A stretch of DNA of 64,000 nt from Virgibacillus salexigens (GCF_014905415.1 NZ_BNEO01000001.1:1426001-1490000); one strand, 5' to 3'. Counted from the first letter of the stretch, positions 1-7,650 are shown. Numbers and translations: made by a program. The notes: generated from the sequence alone by a model not told the origin.

Positions 1-358
1 CCTTACTGACTCTCCGTAATTCTTGAATTCCTCTTTCCATGTCCTGCCAATGATGAATCGTCACCATTGCCATAGCTGCATCAAAGGATCGATCATCAAA
101 TGGCAAAGCTTCTGCTCTTCCGATAACTGCAGGGGGACGTCCTTTCTCTTTCCGTTGCAAACGCATTGTTTTCGAAGGCTCTACAGCCATCACATATTTA
201 TCTTTCGGTTCATACGAACCCGCCCCAGCACCAACATTGATAATCGTTTGCGCTTCACCTATTGCTCGTTCCACATATGCAGCCATTCTTGGATCGGTTT
301 GTCTGGACCTTCCATACGTCTCTCCCGCTTGATCATAATTGAATGATGATATGGACAT
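1..358 (-). CDS. class I SAM-dependent methyltransferase (partial)
   Basis: The gene runs off the left edge, so only about the first 119 residues are present. The N-terminus begins MSISSFNYDQAGETYG, and a glycine-rich SAM-binding motif follows (TIINVGAGAGSYEP). Later residues EALPFDDRSFDAAMAM and TIHHWQDMERG match motifs of UbiE/Methyltransf_11 family enzymes. The substrate cannot be inferred. The ATG at 358 is chosen because a GGGAGAGG ribosome binding site lies just upstream on this strand. The gene is separated from 485-898 by a terminator and probably has its own transcript. Confidence 0.8.
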   Translation of the reverse strand, partial: MSISSFNYDQAGETYGRSRQTDPRMAAYVERAIGEAQTIINVGAGAGSYEPKDKYVMAVEPSKTMRLQRKEKGRPPAVIGRAEALPFDDRSFDAAMAMVTIHHWQDMERGIQELRRVSK

Positions 359-437
359 TCCATCCTCTCCCTTAATGGTTTGTGATTTCCTATGGCAAGT
401 ATACTATTAGAAATTTGCTGGGTAAAAACCGATCAAA

Positions 438-474
438 AACCCAACCAACGAATTGACCATTGATTGGGTTTTTT
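438..474 (-). terminator. intrinsic terminator, probably bidirectional
   Basis: Arms at 438-448 (AACCCAACCAA) and 460-470 (TTGATTGGGTT) form an 11-bp stem. Position 8 is a G-U pair when transcribed leftward. T-runs follow on both strands. It ends the transcript of the gene at 485-898. Confidence 0.75.
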
Positions 475-484
475 ATCTGTCTTT

Positions 485-898
485 TTACATTCTTACGATT
501 ACCGATCCCCCGCTACTGGGAGTTGTTACCATCTGACTTTGTTCTGGATAATGCTGTGCTCGCCTTAATAATTCATTGTTTTGTTTTACAATTTGACCAA
601 GCAAATAATTCATATGATCTAATTTTCTTCCTAATTCTGTCTCGGAATTCGAATAGTAACCCGGACTATACGTAGATGCATACGTATCGGATTTAATCGG
701 ACTAGAATGTGAATGAATGGTATACGTTGGATAATCATAGCCTCTCGCATACGACGGATTGCTTGCATCGTCCGTTCGGGAAGCTGATGTTGGTTGAACA
801 TTAGCAGGCTGACTGCCTGGATAAGAATAACTTGGATCATGGTACCATTCATTGGAAGGATGACTCGTTACCGGCCGAAAAGAATAGCTGTCTTGCAC
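485..898 (-). CDS. hypothetical Tyr/Ser/Pro-rich protein with C-terminal helix
   Basis: The 137-residue product is not recognised. The first two thirds are rich in Y, S, P, H and N, suggesting disorder or a sticky, coat-like composition. A charged helix follows (ETELGRKLDHMNYLLGQIV), which could form a short coiled coil. There is no signal peptide or membrane segment. The open frame extends upstream to a TTG at 922, but the GTG at 898 is preferred because AAGGGGG lies 7 bases before it, whereas that sequence would be inside the longer reading. The composition resembles some Bacillaceae spore-surface proteins, which is speculation only. Confidence 0.65.
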   Translation of the reverse strand: MQDSYSFRPVTSHPSNEWYHDPSYSYPGSQPANVQPTSASRTDDASNPSYARGYDYPTYTIHSHSSPIKSDTYASTYSPGYYSNSETELGRKLDHMNYLLGQIVKQNNELLRRAQHYPEQSQMVTTPSSGGSVIVRM

Positions 899-985
899 AT
901 TTCTTCCCCCTTTCGTCACCAACTAGTTTATTCACCTAATAAGCAAGAGGGTACATCAATAAGAGAATTAAGGCATTCGCCTATG

Positions 986-1753
986 CTATTCAAATAAATG
1001 ATGTAGAAGCCGATCGCGATTCTCTATAAATTGTTTTAACAATGTGTAATGACTTGTCTGTTCTAACGTGGTTTCTTGCATGCCATCTTCTGTTAATTCC
1101 AGTAGCTTCGCATCCGGATAACCCATCAACATTGGCGCATGGGTAGAAATGATAAATTGGGATCCATTCTCCACCAATTCATGAATACGTGCGAGCATCG
1201 ACATTTGCCTTAATGGAGATAAGGCTGCTTCTGGTTCATCTAGAATATATAAGCCATTGCCACGGAAACGATGCATAAATGCCGCAAAAAAAGCTTGTCC
1301 ATGCGACTGCTCATGCAATGATTTCCCGCCGAATCCATCAATTACTTTTCCCCCTGCCTGAGGTTGTTTATCCATTTCTTCAATATTGGTCGCCACATTA
1401 TAAAATGTTTCCGCCCGGAAGAAGAAGGAATCATTTGGCCGCAATACCCCTTTCACTAAGCGGACATAGTGATCCAATGGAGAATGGGAATCATACGTAG
1501 AAAAGCGAAAATTGCGGGTGCCACCTTCCGGGTTGAACCCAAACGCAACTGCAATTGCCTCCAATAATGTAGACTTGCCCATACCATTTTCACCAATGAT
1601 ATAGGTCACATTTGGATGGAACACCACATCTTGAAAATGACGAATCACCGGCAAATCAAACGGAAACGTATGATAAGATGGAATTTCTTCTTCCTTTAGT
1701 TGCAGCCTTCGTATAAATGCATCGGTCTCTGTTAGCTTGGGCATTCGTTCCAC
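986..1753 (-). CDS. AAA/SMC-like ATPase (predicted ATP-binding protein)
   Basis: A single-domain ATPase of about 255 residues, related to the COG3910/AAA_15-AAA_21 type predicted ATPases. Walker A is GENGMGKST at residues 54-62, a signature-like HEQSHGQ is near 147-153, Walker B is GLYILDEPEAAL near 167-178, and a switch histidine sits in ISTHAPML. The layout matches the compact ABC/SMC-type ATPases that work without membrane domains. The substrate and partner are unknown. The reading frame opens with GTG at 1753; an in-frame ATG at 1744 is equally possible because neither has a convincing ribosome binding site. No clear functional neighbour is present. Confidence 0.8.
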   Translation of the reverse strand: MERMPKLTETDAFIRRLQLKEEEIPSYHTFPFDLPVIRHFQDVVFHPNVTYIIGENGMGKSTLLEAIAVAFGFNPEGGTRNFRFSTYDSHSPLDHYVRLVKGVLRPNDSFFFRAETFYNVATNIEEMDKQPQAGGKVIDGFGGKSLHEQSHGQAFFAAFMHRFRGNGLYILDEPEAALSPLRQMSMLARIHELVENGSQFIISTHAPMLMGYPDAKLLELTEDGMQETTLEQTSHYTLLKQFIENRDRLLHHLFE

Positions 1754-1857
1754 ATCTAATCCATAAATCTATCGATCATATTGTATCCAGAGTTACCATA
1801 TTGTTCAACTTTATTGAAAATTCCTCAGACTGTATCGATAACATCCTCCACCCTATG

Positions 1858-1894
1858 AAAAAAGCCCGAATCAGTCCGCTACGATTCGAGCTTT
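1858..1894 (-). terminator. intrinsic terminator of the DacC-like gene
   Basis: A 12-bp stem (1861-1872 with 1883-1894, one G-U pair) is followed leftward by a run of T on the minus strand. It lies 20 bases after the stop at 1914. Confidence 0.85.
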
Positions 1895-1913
1895 ACCATC
1901 ATCCACTATTCCG

Positions 1914-3449
1914 TTAAAATTCATGCTTTGCTAATGTAGTTGCTATTTCATCTTCAATATCCCTGATATCTCCACTTGAACCGAGATAATTATTAATCAT
2001 AATGGAGAAAATCAATGGTTCATCATCTGATGTTGTGACATAACCAGACAAGGTGGAAACACCAGTTAACGATCCGGTTTTGGCTATGACATTTCCTTTT
2101 GCTGGTTCAGAAGTCATGCGGTAACGCAGCGTCCCCCCGACAAGACGATCCGGTTCCCCAGCAACTGGTAAGGAATACTGAAATGCATCGAACCACTCTT
2201 TATTTTGCGCTTCATACAGCAGCTGAGCAAGATCCTTTGACGGAATCATGTTTTTATGAGACATTCCCGACCCATCACGAAGCAGGATCGTATCTTCATT
2301 CACACCAAGACCGGTAATGACGTCTTCCATGACTTCCAGGCCTTCCTCCCAGCTGCCTTCATCATGAACGAATTTACCCATTTCCTTGGTCAGTACTTCA
2401 CCATGTCCGTTATTACTTAACTTCATAAACGGAATAAGTAATTTCTCTAATGGCATCGACTGTTTCGAAGTTAGCAATTTTGCATCATCCGGGGTTTTCG
2501 CAAATGTCTCTCTTGATTTGCCTATAAACCTAATTCCTTCGTCTTCTAAGGATGTTTTAAACACATCCAAAGCATAGCCAGTAGGTTCCCAAACAGAAAC
2601 CCATGAGCGGGAATTCGATCCTCCGACTGGCATGGTCCCTTCGACTATAATCGTATTCGTTCCATGTTCACGTTCTATCGAAATATCTTTCTCTTCATCT
2701 TCGCTCACCATTTCGGTTTTATTGTCGATCGTTACGTAATCTGTTTCTGGAGTAACCCTCACCTCTGCTTTTCCCCTCGCCTTGTTACTAGGTGTCACTT
2801 CGACAATGACGGTACCTGCATCATAATCATTATTTGGCGATAAAGTTAAAGCAGAAATTTGCGCACCCGTATAAAAAGGTTCATCTGACCAGTTTAAATC
2901 CTGAGAAAGCCGTACATCATCATACCACGTATCGTCTCCAATGAGGTCCCCTTTAATTTTATGAATACCTTCTTCCTTTAAGTCTTTGGCAAATTGATCA
3001 AAGTCCTCTTTCAATAAGGTTGGATCACCTTTTCCTTTTAAATATAAATCTCCATGAAGCACCTTGCCTCTTTGTCTTCCATCCGTTAATACTTCGGTGG
3101 TGAACCGATAATTTTTACCGAGGGTTTCCAAAGCGGAGACTGCTGTGAGCAGCTTCATATTCGAAGCTGGATGCAAGCGCGTATCTGGGTTTTGAGAAAA
3201 CAGCATATCCCCCGACTCCGCATGCTTGATACTGACACCTGTTACCGCTCCATCCAATAGTTCATCGGATAAAATCGCTGAGAGCTTATCCTCCAACGGA
3301 GCGTCTTCTGGGAAATCATCTTGTGTAATCTCTTCGGATGCTTTAACGAATAGCGGCTCATCTGGTTCTACAAAGGGAATGACAGCAAGAATAACTAGAA
3401 GAAATACGAGAAATCCTTTTTTAGCTGTATGTTTCCACATCATGAGCAT
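1914..3449 (-). CDS. dacC: D-alanyl-D-alanine carboxypeptidase/endopeptidase, PBP4 (peptidase S13) type
   Basis: This is a class C low-molecular-mass penicillin-binding protein acting on peptidoglycan stem peptides outside the membrane. The N-terminus has a basic stretch and a hydrophobic segment (FLVFLLVILAVIPF). The catalytic triad motifs are present: SxxK in PASNMKLLTA near residue 96, SxN in KLSNNGHGE, and KTG in AKTGSLTGVS. The length of 511 residues fits PBP4a/DacC of Bacillus. ATG 3449 is preferred over the GTG two codons earlier because AAAGGGTG sits 7 bases upstream. It appears monocistronic and ends in its own terminator. The family is certain from the motifs; the dacC symbol is by similarity. 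Confidence 0.88.
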   Translation of the reverse strand: MLMMWKHTAKKGFLVFLLVILAVIPFVEPDEPLFVKASEEITQDDFPEDAPLEDKLSAILSDELLDGAVTGVSIKHAESGDMLFSQNPDTRLHPASNMKLLTAVSALETLGKNYRFTTEVLTDGRQRGKVLHGDLYLKGKGDPTLLKEDFDQFAKDLKEEGIHKIKGDLIGDDTWYDDVRLSQDLNWSDEPFYTGAQISALTLSPNNDYDAGTVIVEVTPSNKARGKAEVRVTPETDYVTIDNKTEMVSEDEEKDISIEREHGTNTIIVEGTMPVGGSNSRSWVSVWEPTGYALDVFKTSLEDEGIRFIGKSRETFAKTPDDAKLLTSKQSMPLEKLLIPFMKLSNNGHGEVLTKEMGKFVHDEGSWEEGLEVMEDVITGLGVNEDTILLRDGSGMSHKNMIPSKDLAQLLYEAQNKEWFDAFQYSLPVAGEPDRLVGGTLRYRMTSEPAKGNVIAKTGSLTGVSTLSGYVTTSDDEPLIFSIMINNYLGSSGDIRDIEDEIATTLAKHEF

Positions 3450-3717
3450 GTCCACACCCTTTAATTTATTTGAATATTTTAATTATACAGTAAAATGATT
3501 CTAACTCATAGAGGATTCATAAAAAGACATCCATGGTCCTAGATAAGCTAACTATATCTATCATCGTATCTGATCATAATGCCAGTATTGTTCCTCATTC
3601 CTCTCAAAACAATACGATCGAAGCTAATAAATTGAACAGATGTCGCTAGGTTTATTTCTATGCTTAGCTGGGAATCGTTCTATAAGTTACAACTCTACCT
3701 AAAAAAGGAGTTTTACA

Positions 3718-4077
3718 ATGAATCAAATTCTCTTTATTCAAACTGGAATGGGGATCGATGTTCATGGACAAGATATAACGAAAGCAGCCGTTCGTGCGGT
3801 CGAAAATGCCATCTGGTCGAACTCCATGCCTGGCATTGAAAAAAGTCTTCCCGAACAACGGCTGGAAAACATGAGCGTAACTGTTCGACTTGCGGTTCCG
3901 TTAGATCGCGAATCCCTCCATATCGACAAGGTAAAAGAGGCAATCCCTTATGGTACTGTAGATGTGGATGTAACCGATGGAGGAATGGCCACATCTAGCG
4001 GGATTATTTTAGAGGATAAAAATGATGAGAACGACTTGATGTATATCGTAAATGCCGCAGTAGAAGTAGGATACTAG
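3718..4077 (+). CDS. Lin0512 family protein
   Basis: A small soluble protein of 119 residues matching the Lin0512 family, whose members share a Gly-rich start (FIQTGMGIDVHGQD) and a conserved tail containing GTVDVDVTDGGM and SSGIILEDKND. The biochemical role of the family is unknown. A strong AAGGAG ribosome binding site precedes the ATG. The gene stands alone between the divergent dacC-like gene and a convergent operon, with a shared terminator immediately downstream. Confidence 0.8.
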   Translation: MNQILFIQTGMGIDVHGQDITKAAVRAVENAIWSNSMPGIEKSLPEQRLENMSVTVRLAVPLDRESLHIDKVKEAIPYGTVDVDVTDGGMATSSGIILEDKNDENDLMYIVNAAVEVGY

Positions 4078-4080
4078 GAT

Positions 4081-4115
4081 AAAAAAGCATGCAGCACTTG
4101 TCTGCATGCTTTTTT
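4081..4115. terminator. bidirectional intrinsic terminator
   Basis: A perfect 14-bp inverted repeat (4081-4094 and 4102-4115) has a 7-base loop. A-runs on the left and T-runs on the right make it work for both the Lin0512 gene and the convergent ctaG remnant. Confidence 0.9.
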
Positions 4116-4893
4116 CAACTTGTACTTATGGCCATTCGTTGTTTTGGACGTGCTGCGTGATACCAATGCAGGCAAAGTATAAAAATAAGAATACCATCCA
4201 TTACATCTCCGCCATAATACATTAGCATCGCACCTGTTTCGGCTTGATCCTTTGGTACACCAACAGGCGGATTCGCATAAATATACTTCGATAATATGGC
4301 ATGTCCCGATAGAGCGCACACCAGTACAATAGCACGATACATATGGCTAAATCGATGGGGTGCTGGATCTATATATATCATACTGATGGTAAATAAATAT
4401 CCAGCTGCGAATACATGAAAGTGTACGAATACATGAACCAGCATATGCTGCTGCATCAGCTCGTATAATCCCGTCGTGTACAGCAGTCAAAGACCGCCAA
4501 TATTGAGCAACGACGCTGTTATTGGATGCCGAAAGAGACGAATCAATCTATTTTTTAATAGCATCGATAATCTACGTGCTGCGTGGACAGGAAGTGCCCG
4601 CAGAATAAGCGTGATTGGTGCTGCAAGGGCAATCAACAAGGGGGCTAACATGCCAAGAAATAAGTGGCCGATCATATGGACAGTAAAGTCTGTGTGCGCC
4701 TTTCCTGCAACAGGTCCAATCAAGGCAGCCCCCATTGCAATTATTCCAAACCACCAACAAACATAACGAAACAGGGGCCACGGCTTTAGATGCGTTTTTT
4801 TTTTGAAAAAATACCTAACCCTGTATAGATACCAATTGCCAATATAAGCATGACAATAAGGAACCACTCCAGCCGCATTCCACTTCCATGCAT
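4115..4893 (-). pseudogene. ctaG: cytochrome c oxidase assembly factor CtaG family, two lesions
   Basis: Read as one gene, this encodes a CtaG-type multi-membrane protein of about 258 residues, involved in maturing caa3-type oxidase. Two lesions interrupt it. The N-terminal membrane segment (MRLEWFLIVMLILAIG) is in one frame from ATG 4893 and runs into a stop after an A10 tract at 4795-4804. The rest (LKPWPLFRYVCWWFG onward) is in another frame, which needs one more A or two fewer to join. A TGA at 4487-4489 then falls where TGG would complete GGLWLLYTTGLYE; the frame continues open for another 120 codons (MQQHMLVHVFVHFH) to 4115. It follows the DUF2243 gene, a common partner. Sequencing error in the A10 tract is possible, but the TGA is a separate change. 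Confidence 0.8.
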
Positions 4894-4900
4894 TCCATAG

Positions 4901-5416
4901 TTAGTCATCCAAGCTCAGCCCCTTTAAAGGATTGGCTCTTTTTCGTGTTTGGAAAACCAGTACAATACCTATAATAATCATGATTGCCGCTATACCATTC
5001 CAGACGAAATCGTAGACGAAGACATTATCAACATAACGGATTTGATGAATCCGCATCCATTTATGCTGAATAATCCCATCATACAGCTGAAACGAACCCG
5101 AACCAAGCATTGCACTCCCCCACCACCGTTTAAACCATAATGCATTCCTTCGGCGTAGATCTGCAAATAGAAATAATCCACCAATGGTTGCAAACCAACT
5201 AAATGCATGGAAAAAACCATCCGAAATCAGCCCTACATCTGTTGTTGATTGATCATAAAAATGATGCCAGCGTAATAGCTGATGAAACACTGTTTCATCA
5301 ATGAATGCTGCTAATCCAATTCCAAACAGAATCCCCGAAAGCAAATTCCGACCTGCATATTTTGATTTCACTGTATACAGCGACGTTTGAGTAACATTAT
5401 CTGAGGCAATCCCCAT
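4901..5416 (-). CDS. DUF2243 domain-containing membrane protein
   Basis: A 171-residue integral membrane protein with about four hydrophobic segments, beginning at NLLSGILFGIGLAAFIDE. Conserved polar residues typical of DUF2243 include FHQLLRWHHFYD and LISDGFFHAFSW, and a C-terminal FVWNGIAAIMIIIG segment. The function is unknown; members often sit beside CtaG-family genes, as here, which suggests a link with respiratory oxidase assembly or copper. ATG 5416 has a GGAGG 7 bases upstream; the open frame before it (to 5494) is therefore not used. The downstream ctaG begins 7 bases after this stop. Confidence 0.8.
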   Translation of the reverse strand: MGIASDNVTQTSLYTVKSKYAGRNLLSGILFGIGLAAFIDETVFHQLLRWHHFYDQSTTDVGLISDGFFHAFSWFATIGGLFLFADLRRRNALWFKRWWGSAMLGSGSFQLYDGIIQHKWMRIHQIRYVDNVFVYDFVWNGIAAIMIIIGIVLVFQTRKRANPLKGLSLDD

Positions 5417-5676
5417 AACGTGACCTCCGATCCTAGGTTTTTTATTTTTATACCCAAAATCAGCCAATTGCATGCAAGTGTAAGAGAAAAACACGTTACC
5501 ATTTCCATCAATCGCTAAGTAAAATAAGATCGACCCAGTTCGATGTGATAGATTTAGACACGCTGAACTCGTAGATTATTAATCTATCGACCATTAACTT
5601 AATAAAACAACGGTTATTGCCCAGCCTACACGACAATGTATAATTATGGTAAATATGTAAATTTTTTAAAATAATG

Positions 5677-5705
5677 TTGAATTATGACATTTGTTTCGTT
5701 ATAGT
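5677..5705 (+). promoter_or_regulatory. sigma-A promoter of the bacteriocin genes
   Basis: TTGAAT at 5677-5682, a 17-base spacer, and TATAGT at 5700-5705 give a near-consensus vegetative promoter. The predicted start near 5712 leaves a leader of about 25 bases before the first peptide gene. The preceding stretch 5417-5676 is AT-rich, with no other gene seen. Confidence 0.75.
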
Positions 5706-5736
5706 AATAATTGTAAGTCGGAAGGAGGTGAGCATA

Positions 5737-5883
5737 ATGGCAGCATTTTTAAAACTTGTAGCACAGTTGGGTACTAAAGCAGCTAAGTGGGCTTGGGCTA
5801 ACAAAGGAACGGTTATCAACTGGATCAAGAACGGTGCAACGTTCTCGTGGATCAGCGATAAAATTGACAGCATTATTAACTAA
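5737..5883 (+). CDS. leaderless bacteriocin, aureocin A53/lacticin Q family, copy 1
   Basis: A 48-residue cationic, Trp-rich peptide (W18, W20, W29, W38; six Lys, two Asp, net about +4) with no leader or double-glycine site. It starts MAAFLKLV and holds KWAWANKG at residues 17-24, the block that in lacticin Q reads QWAWANKG; the ending is WISDKIDSIIN. By family knowledge such peptides are made in mature form with their initiating Met and disrupt Gram-positive membranes. GGAGG lies 8 bases before ATG 5737. This is the first of three tandem genes encoding the same peptide. It is shorter and less basic than lacticin Q (53 residues). Activity is inferred, family assignment is firm. Confidence 0.87.
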   Translation: MAAFLKLVAQLGTKAAKWAWANKGTVINWIKNGATFSWISDKIDSIIN

Positions 5884-5911
5884 TTCCTTGTAATTTGGTA
5901 GATTTGCGAGA

Positions 5912-5932
5912 GATAGAGACGTGACCTCTATC
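5912..5932 (+). other. intergenic hairpin between bacteriocin copies 1 and 2
   Basis: GATAGAG at 5912-5918 and CTCTATC at 5926-5932 form a perfect 7-bp stem with the loop ACGTGAC. No T-run follows, so it is more likely an mRNA processing or stabilising element than a terminator. Confidence 0.5.
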
Positions 5933-5969
5933 CTTACACAAAATAGGTTTTAAGGAGGTGAAAATACAA

Positions 5970-6116
5970 ATGGCAGCTTTTTTAAAACTTGTAGCACAGT
6001 TGGGTACTAAAGCAGCTAAGTGGGCTTGGGCTAACAAAGGAACGGTTATCAACTGGATCAAGAACGGTGCAACGTTCTCGTGGATCAGCGATAAAATTGA
6101 CAGCATTATTAACTAA
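5970..6116 (+). CDS. leaderless bacteriocin, aureocin A53/lacticin Q family, copy 2
   Basis: The protein is identical to copy 1 over all 48 residues; the coding DNA differs at one third-codon position (GCT for GCA at Ala3). It begins exactly 233 bases after copy 1 and has its own ribosome binding site, AAGGAGGTG, upstream of ATG 5970. The 86-base spacer before it carries a hairpin and no obvious promoter, so it is probably co-transcribed with copy 1. The near identity implies recent tandem duplication or ongoing gene conversion. Confidence 0.87.
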   Translation: MAAFLKLVAQLGTKAAKWAWANKGTVINWIKNGATFSWISDKIDSIIN

Positions 6117-6145
6117 TTCCTTTGTAATTTGGTAGATTTGCGAGA

Positions 6146-6166
6146 GATGGAGACGTGACCTCTATC
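6146..6166 (+). other. intergenic hairpin between bacteriocin copies 2 and 3
   Basis: GATGGAG and CTCTATC pair with one G-U around the same ACGTGAC loop as in the first spacer. The stem is retained while the sequence drifts, suggesting that the structure matters. Confidence 0.45.
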
Positions 6167-6202
6167 CCTTATACAGAATAGGTTTTGAGGAGGTGAAATA
6201 GA

Positions 6203-6349
6203 ATGGCAGCATTTCTAAAACTTGTAGCACAGTTAGGTACTAAAGCAGCTAAGTGGGCTTGGGCTAACAAAGGAACGGTTATCAACTGGATCAAGAACGG
6301 TGCAACGTTCTCATGGATCAGTGATAAAATCGACAGCATTATTAACTAA
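6203..6349 (+). CDS. leaderless bacteriocin, aureocin A53/lacticin Q family, copy 3
   Basis: Again the same 48 residues, from ATG 6203 behind GAGGAGGTG. Compared with copy 1 the coding DNA differs at five positions, all synonymous (two Leu codons, two Ser codons and one Ile codon). This pattern argues for selection on the peptide sequence. It starts 233 bases after copy 2. The array ends with a terminator-type version of the conserved spacer hairpin, so the three genes form one short transcript. Confidence 0.87.
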   Translation: MAAFLKLVAQLGTKAAKWAWANKGTVINWIKNGATFSWISDKIDSIIN

Positions 6350-6376
6350 TTCCTTTGAAAGTGAGTAGGATTACAT

Positions 6377-6406
6377 AAGGGGTAGAGCGTGACCTCTATC
6401 CCTTTT
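6377..6406 (+). terminator. terminator of the bacteriocin transcript
   Basis: AAGGGGTAGAG (6377-6387) pairs with CTCTATCCCTT (6394-6404) through 11 bp with one G-U and a 6-base loop, followed by TTTT. It is an extended, GC-stronger form of the spacer hairpins. Confidence 0.75.
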
Positions 6407-6472
6407 CCTAATTTTAGACCTTCTTAATAAGAATGATACCCAAGCTTTTAACTGCTTATCGTACCTTACCTT

Positions 6473-6757
6473 TTATTTTAAATCATATGTTTTCATTTTG
6501 TCTAATTCTTTCTTTCTGTTTCTTTGTAGCGATTTTCTTCCCCGGTGCCATTCTTCTGTTAGAAGAATGATGCCAACTATAAGAATGATGATATAGGCGG
6601 TAGTACTTTCGATACGATTAGATGCAAACATCCAAGTAAGACCGGATACAAAAATCACAGGAATAATAGCTCCCCAATACGCACTGCTGCGTGTCGATAG
6701 AAAGTATTGTACAGCAAAGGCTGCTATACAGATAAATAAAAATACGAACTCATTCAT
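6473..6757 (-). CDS. small membrane protein paired with DUF2089 regulator
   Basis: A 94-residue protein with three probable membrane helices (FVFLFICIAAFAVQYF, WGAIIPVIFVSGLTWMF, AYIIILIVGIILLT) and a basic cytoplasmic tail (HRGRKSLQRNRKKELDK). The family is not recognised beyond its size and partner. Its ATG overlaps the stop of the DUF2089 gene by one base (TAATG), so the two are translationally coupled. It could act as a membrane sensor or anti-regulator for that DNA-binding protein, which is inference from the arrangement only. Confidence 0.65.
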   Translation of the reverse strand: MNEFVFLFICIAAFAVQYFLSTRSSAYWGAIIPVIFVSGLTWMFASNRIESTTAYIIILIVGIILLTEEWHRGRKSLQRNRKKELDKMKTYDLK

Positions 6758-7056
6758 TAATGATCCATCCTTTCAGCTTTATATTTATCAATTATATTTT
6801 TAGCATCATCTAAGCTAATGCGGCTATCAATTGCCAATTGCTTGACATAATTAATTAAGGGTTCTTTCTCTATGTCTTCATTTAATTCTATTTTTTGAAT
6901 GATCCTATCTAAACGGGTTCTTACGGTGGGATAGGATACCTCATAGCTTTTTGCTATCTGCTTTAACGAACCTGAGCTTAAAACGAATTTCCTAATAAAT
7001 TCGATATCTTCATTATCTAAAGCTAAAATCCAAGCAGGTATATCTTTGGTATGCAT
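6757..7056 (-). CDS. DUF2089 family helix-turn-helix protein
   Basis: A 99-residue soluble protein. Residues 18-55 contain a helix-turn-helix (IEFIRKFVLSSGSLKQIAKS then YEVSYPTVRTRLDRII). This start, PAWILALDNEDIEFI, is typical of DUF2089 proteins, though the zinc-ribbon N-terminus of longer members is absent. The C-terminal half (YVKQLAIDSRISLDDAKNII) resembles a short helical domain. It is divergent from the DUF4064 and ABC genes, and likely controls them, itself, or the bacteriocin genes. A AGAGAGGTGG site lies upstream of ATG 7056. Confidence 0.75.
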   Translation of the reverse strand: MHTKDIPAWILALDNEDIEFIRKFVLSSGSLKQIAKSYEVSYPTVRTRLDRIIQKIELNEDIEKEPLINYVKQLAIDSRISLDDAKNIIDKYKAERMDH

Positions 7057-7128
7057 CGTTAACCACCTCTCTTTATTTTATATTACCACATACATCAATA
7101 AAAACAAACATTTTTTCACCAAAATAAT

Positions 7129-7143
7129 AAATAAAATTTATTT
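7129..7143. promoter_or_regulatory. AT-rich inverted repeat in divergent promoter region
   Basis: AAATAAA and TTTATTT flank one A at 7129-7143, midway between the divergent DUF2089 and DUF4064 genes. It could be an operator, but such a repeat is easy to find in AT-rich DNA. Confidence 0.25.
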
Positions 7144-7245
7144 TTTGTTTAATTTAATTCAAAAAAAGGTGGAATTATCTTTGAACATATGATAAGTTGA
7201 TTAGAGATCAGCAATCAATCTATATCAATTTGGAGGTAGGTAAAA

Positions 7246-7650
7246 ATGAAACGCACTGCTGAAATACTACTGACTGTAATTGGGGTAATTATATTTTCCT
7301 TTTTGCTAATAGGGAGTGTTACTTTATTGGGAAGTACCCAAAATAATGCTCAAACAAAGGAGTTAGTTCAAGAATTTATAAAGGACGAAAACATAACCGC
7401 TGTAAATGCTGATCAAGTTGTAAACTTTTTAAGCAATAGTACGTTATACTTTGTTGTTATTTCACTAATTAGTATTGGCTTAGGGATTATCTCAATCATC
7501 CTTTTGAAAAGAAATAAGGCGAAAACGGCAGGTAAGGTTTTAATTATTACAGCAATCCTGAGTACATTATTTACGTTATTTATGGGGCTGTTTGGAGGAA
7601 TTGCCTATTTCATTGCCGGTGTAATGGCTCTTGTACGTAATAAAAGATAG
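7246..7650 (+). CDS. DUF4064 domain-containing membrane protein
   Basis: A 134-residue membrane protein with the DUF4064 start (MKRTAEILLTVIGVII) and C-terminus (LFGGIAYFIAGVMALVRNKR). About four hydrophobic segments are visible, with an extracytoplasmic loop between helices 1 and 2 (residues 30-60). GGAGGTAGG precedes ATG 7246. It lies 31 bases upstream of the ABC permease gene and is probably co-transcribed with it. Small multi-helix proteins often act as immunity factors in leaderless bacteriocin loci, so it is an immunity candidate by position. Confidence 0.75.
   Translation: MKRTAEILLTVIGVIIFSFLLIGSVTLLGSTQNNAQTKELVQEFIKDENITAVNADQVVNFLSNSTLYFVVISLISIGLGIISIILLKRNKAKTAGKVLIITAILSTLFTLFMGLFGGIAYFIAGVMALVRNKR

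Larger units (their letters stand above)
5737..6406 (+). repeat. three tandem 233-bp bacteriocin units
   Basis: Units start at 5737, 5970 and 6203. Each comprises a 147-base gene plus an 86-base spacer in the first two; the third has a diverged spacer that keeps GTGACCTCTATCC. Units 1 and 2 are almost identical, including the spacer; unit 3 is more diverged. Confidence 0.9.

Noticed and set aside
4487-4489. TGA in the ctaG homologue as selenocysteine or recoded tryptophan
   Set aside because: CtaG has Trp, not Cys or Sec, at this position, other genes in the window use TGA as stop, and a second lesion is present in the same gene.
5682-6106. Minus-strand frames of 63 and 76 codons repeated across the bacteriocin units
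   Set aside because: They are mirror readings of the duplicated peptide genes and lack ribosome binding sites; the plus-strand frames have strong sites and a family match.
5737-6406. Tandem repeat array as a possible CRISPR
   Set aside because: Only three units of 233 bp with coding content and no short spacer pattern or cas genes.
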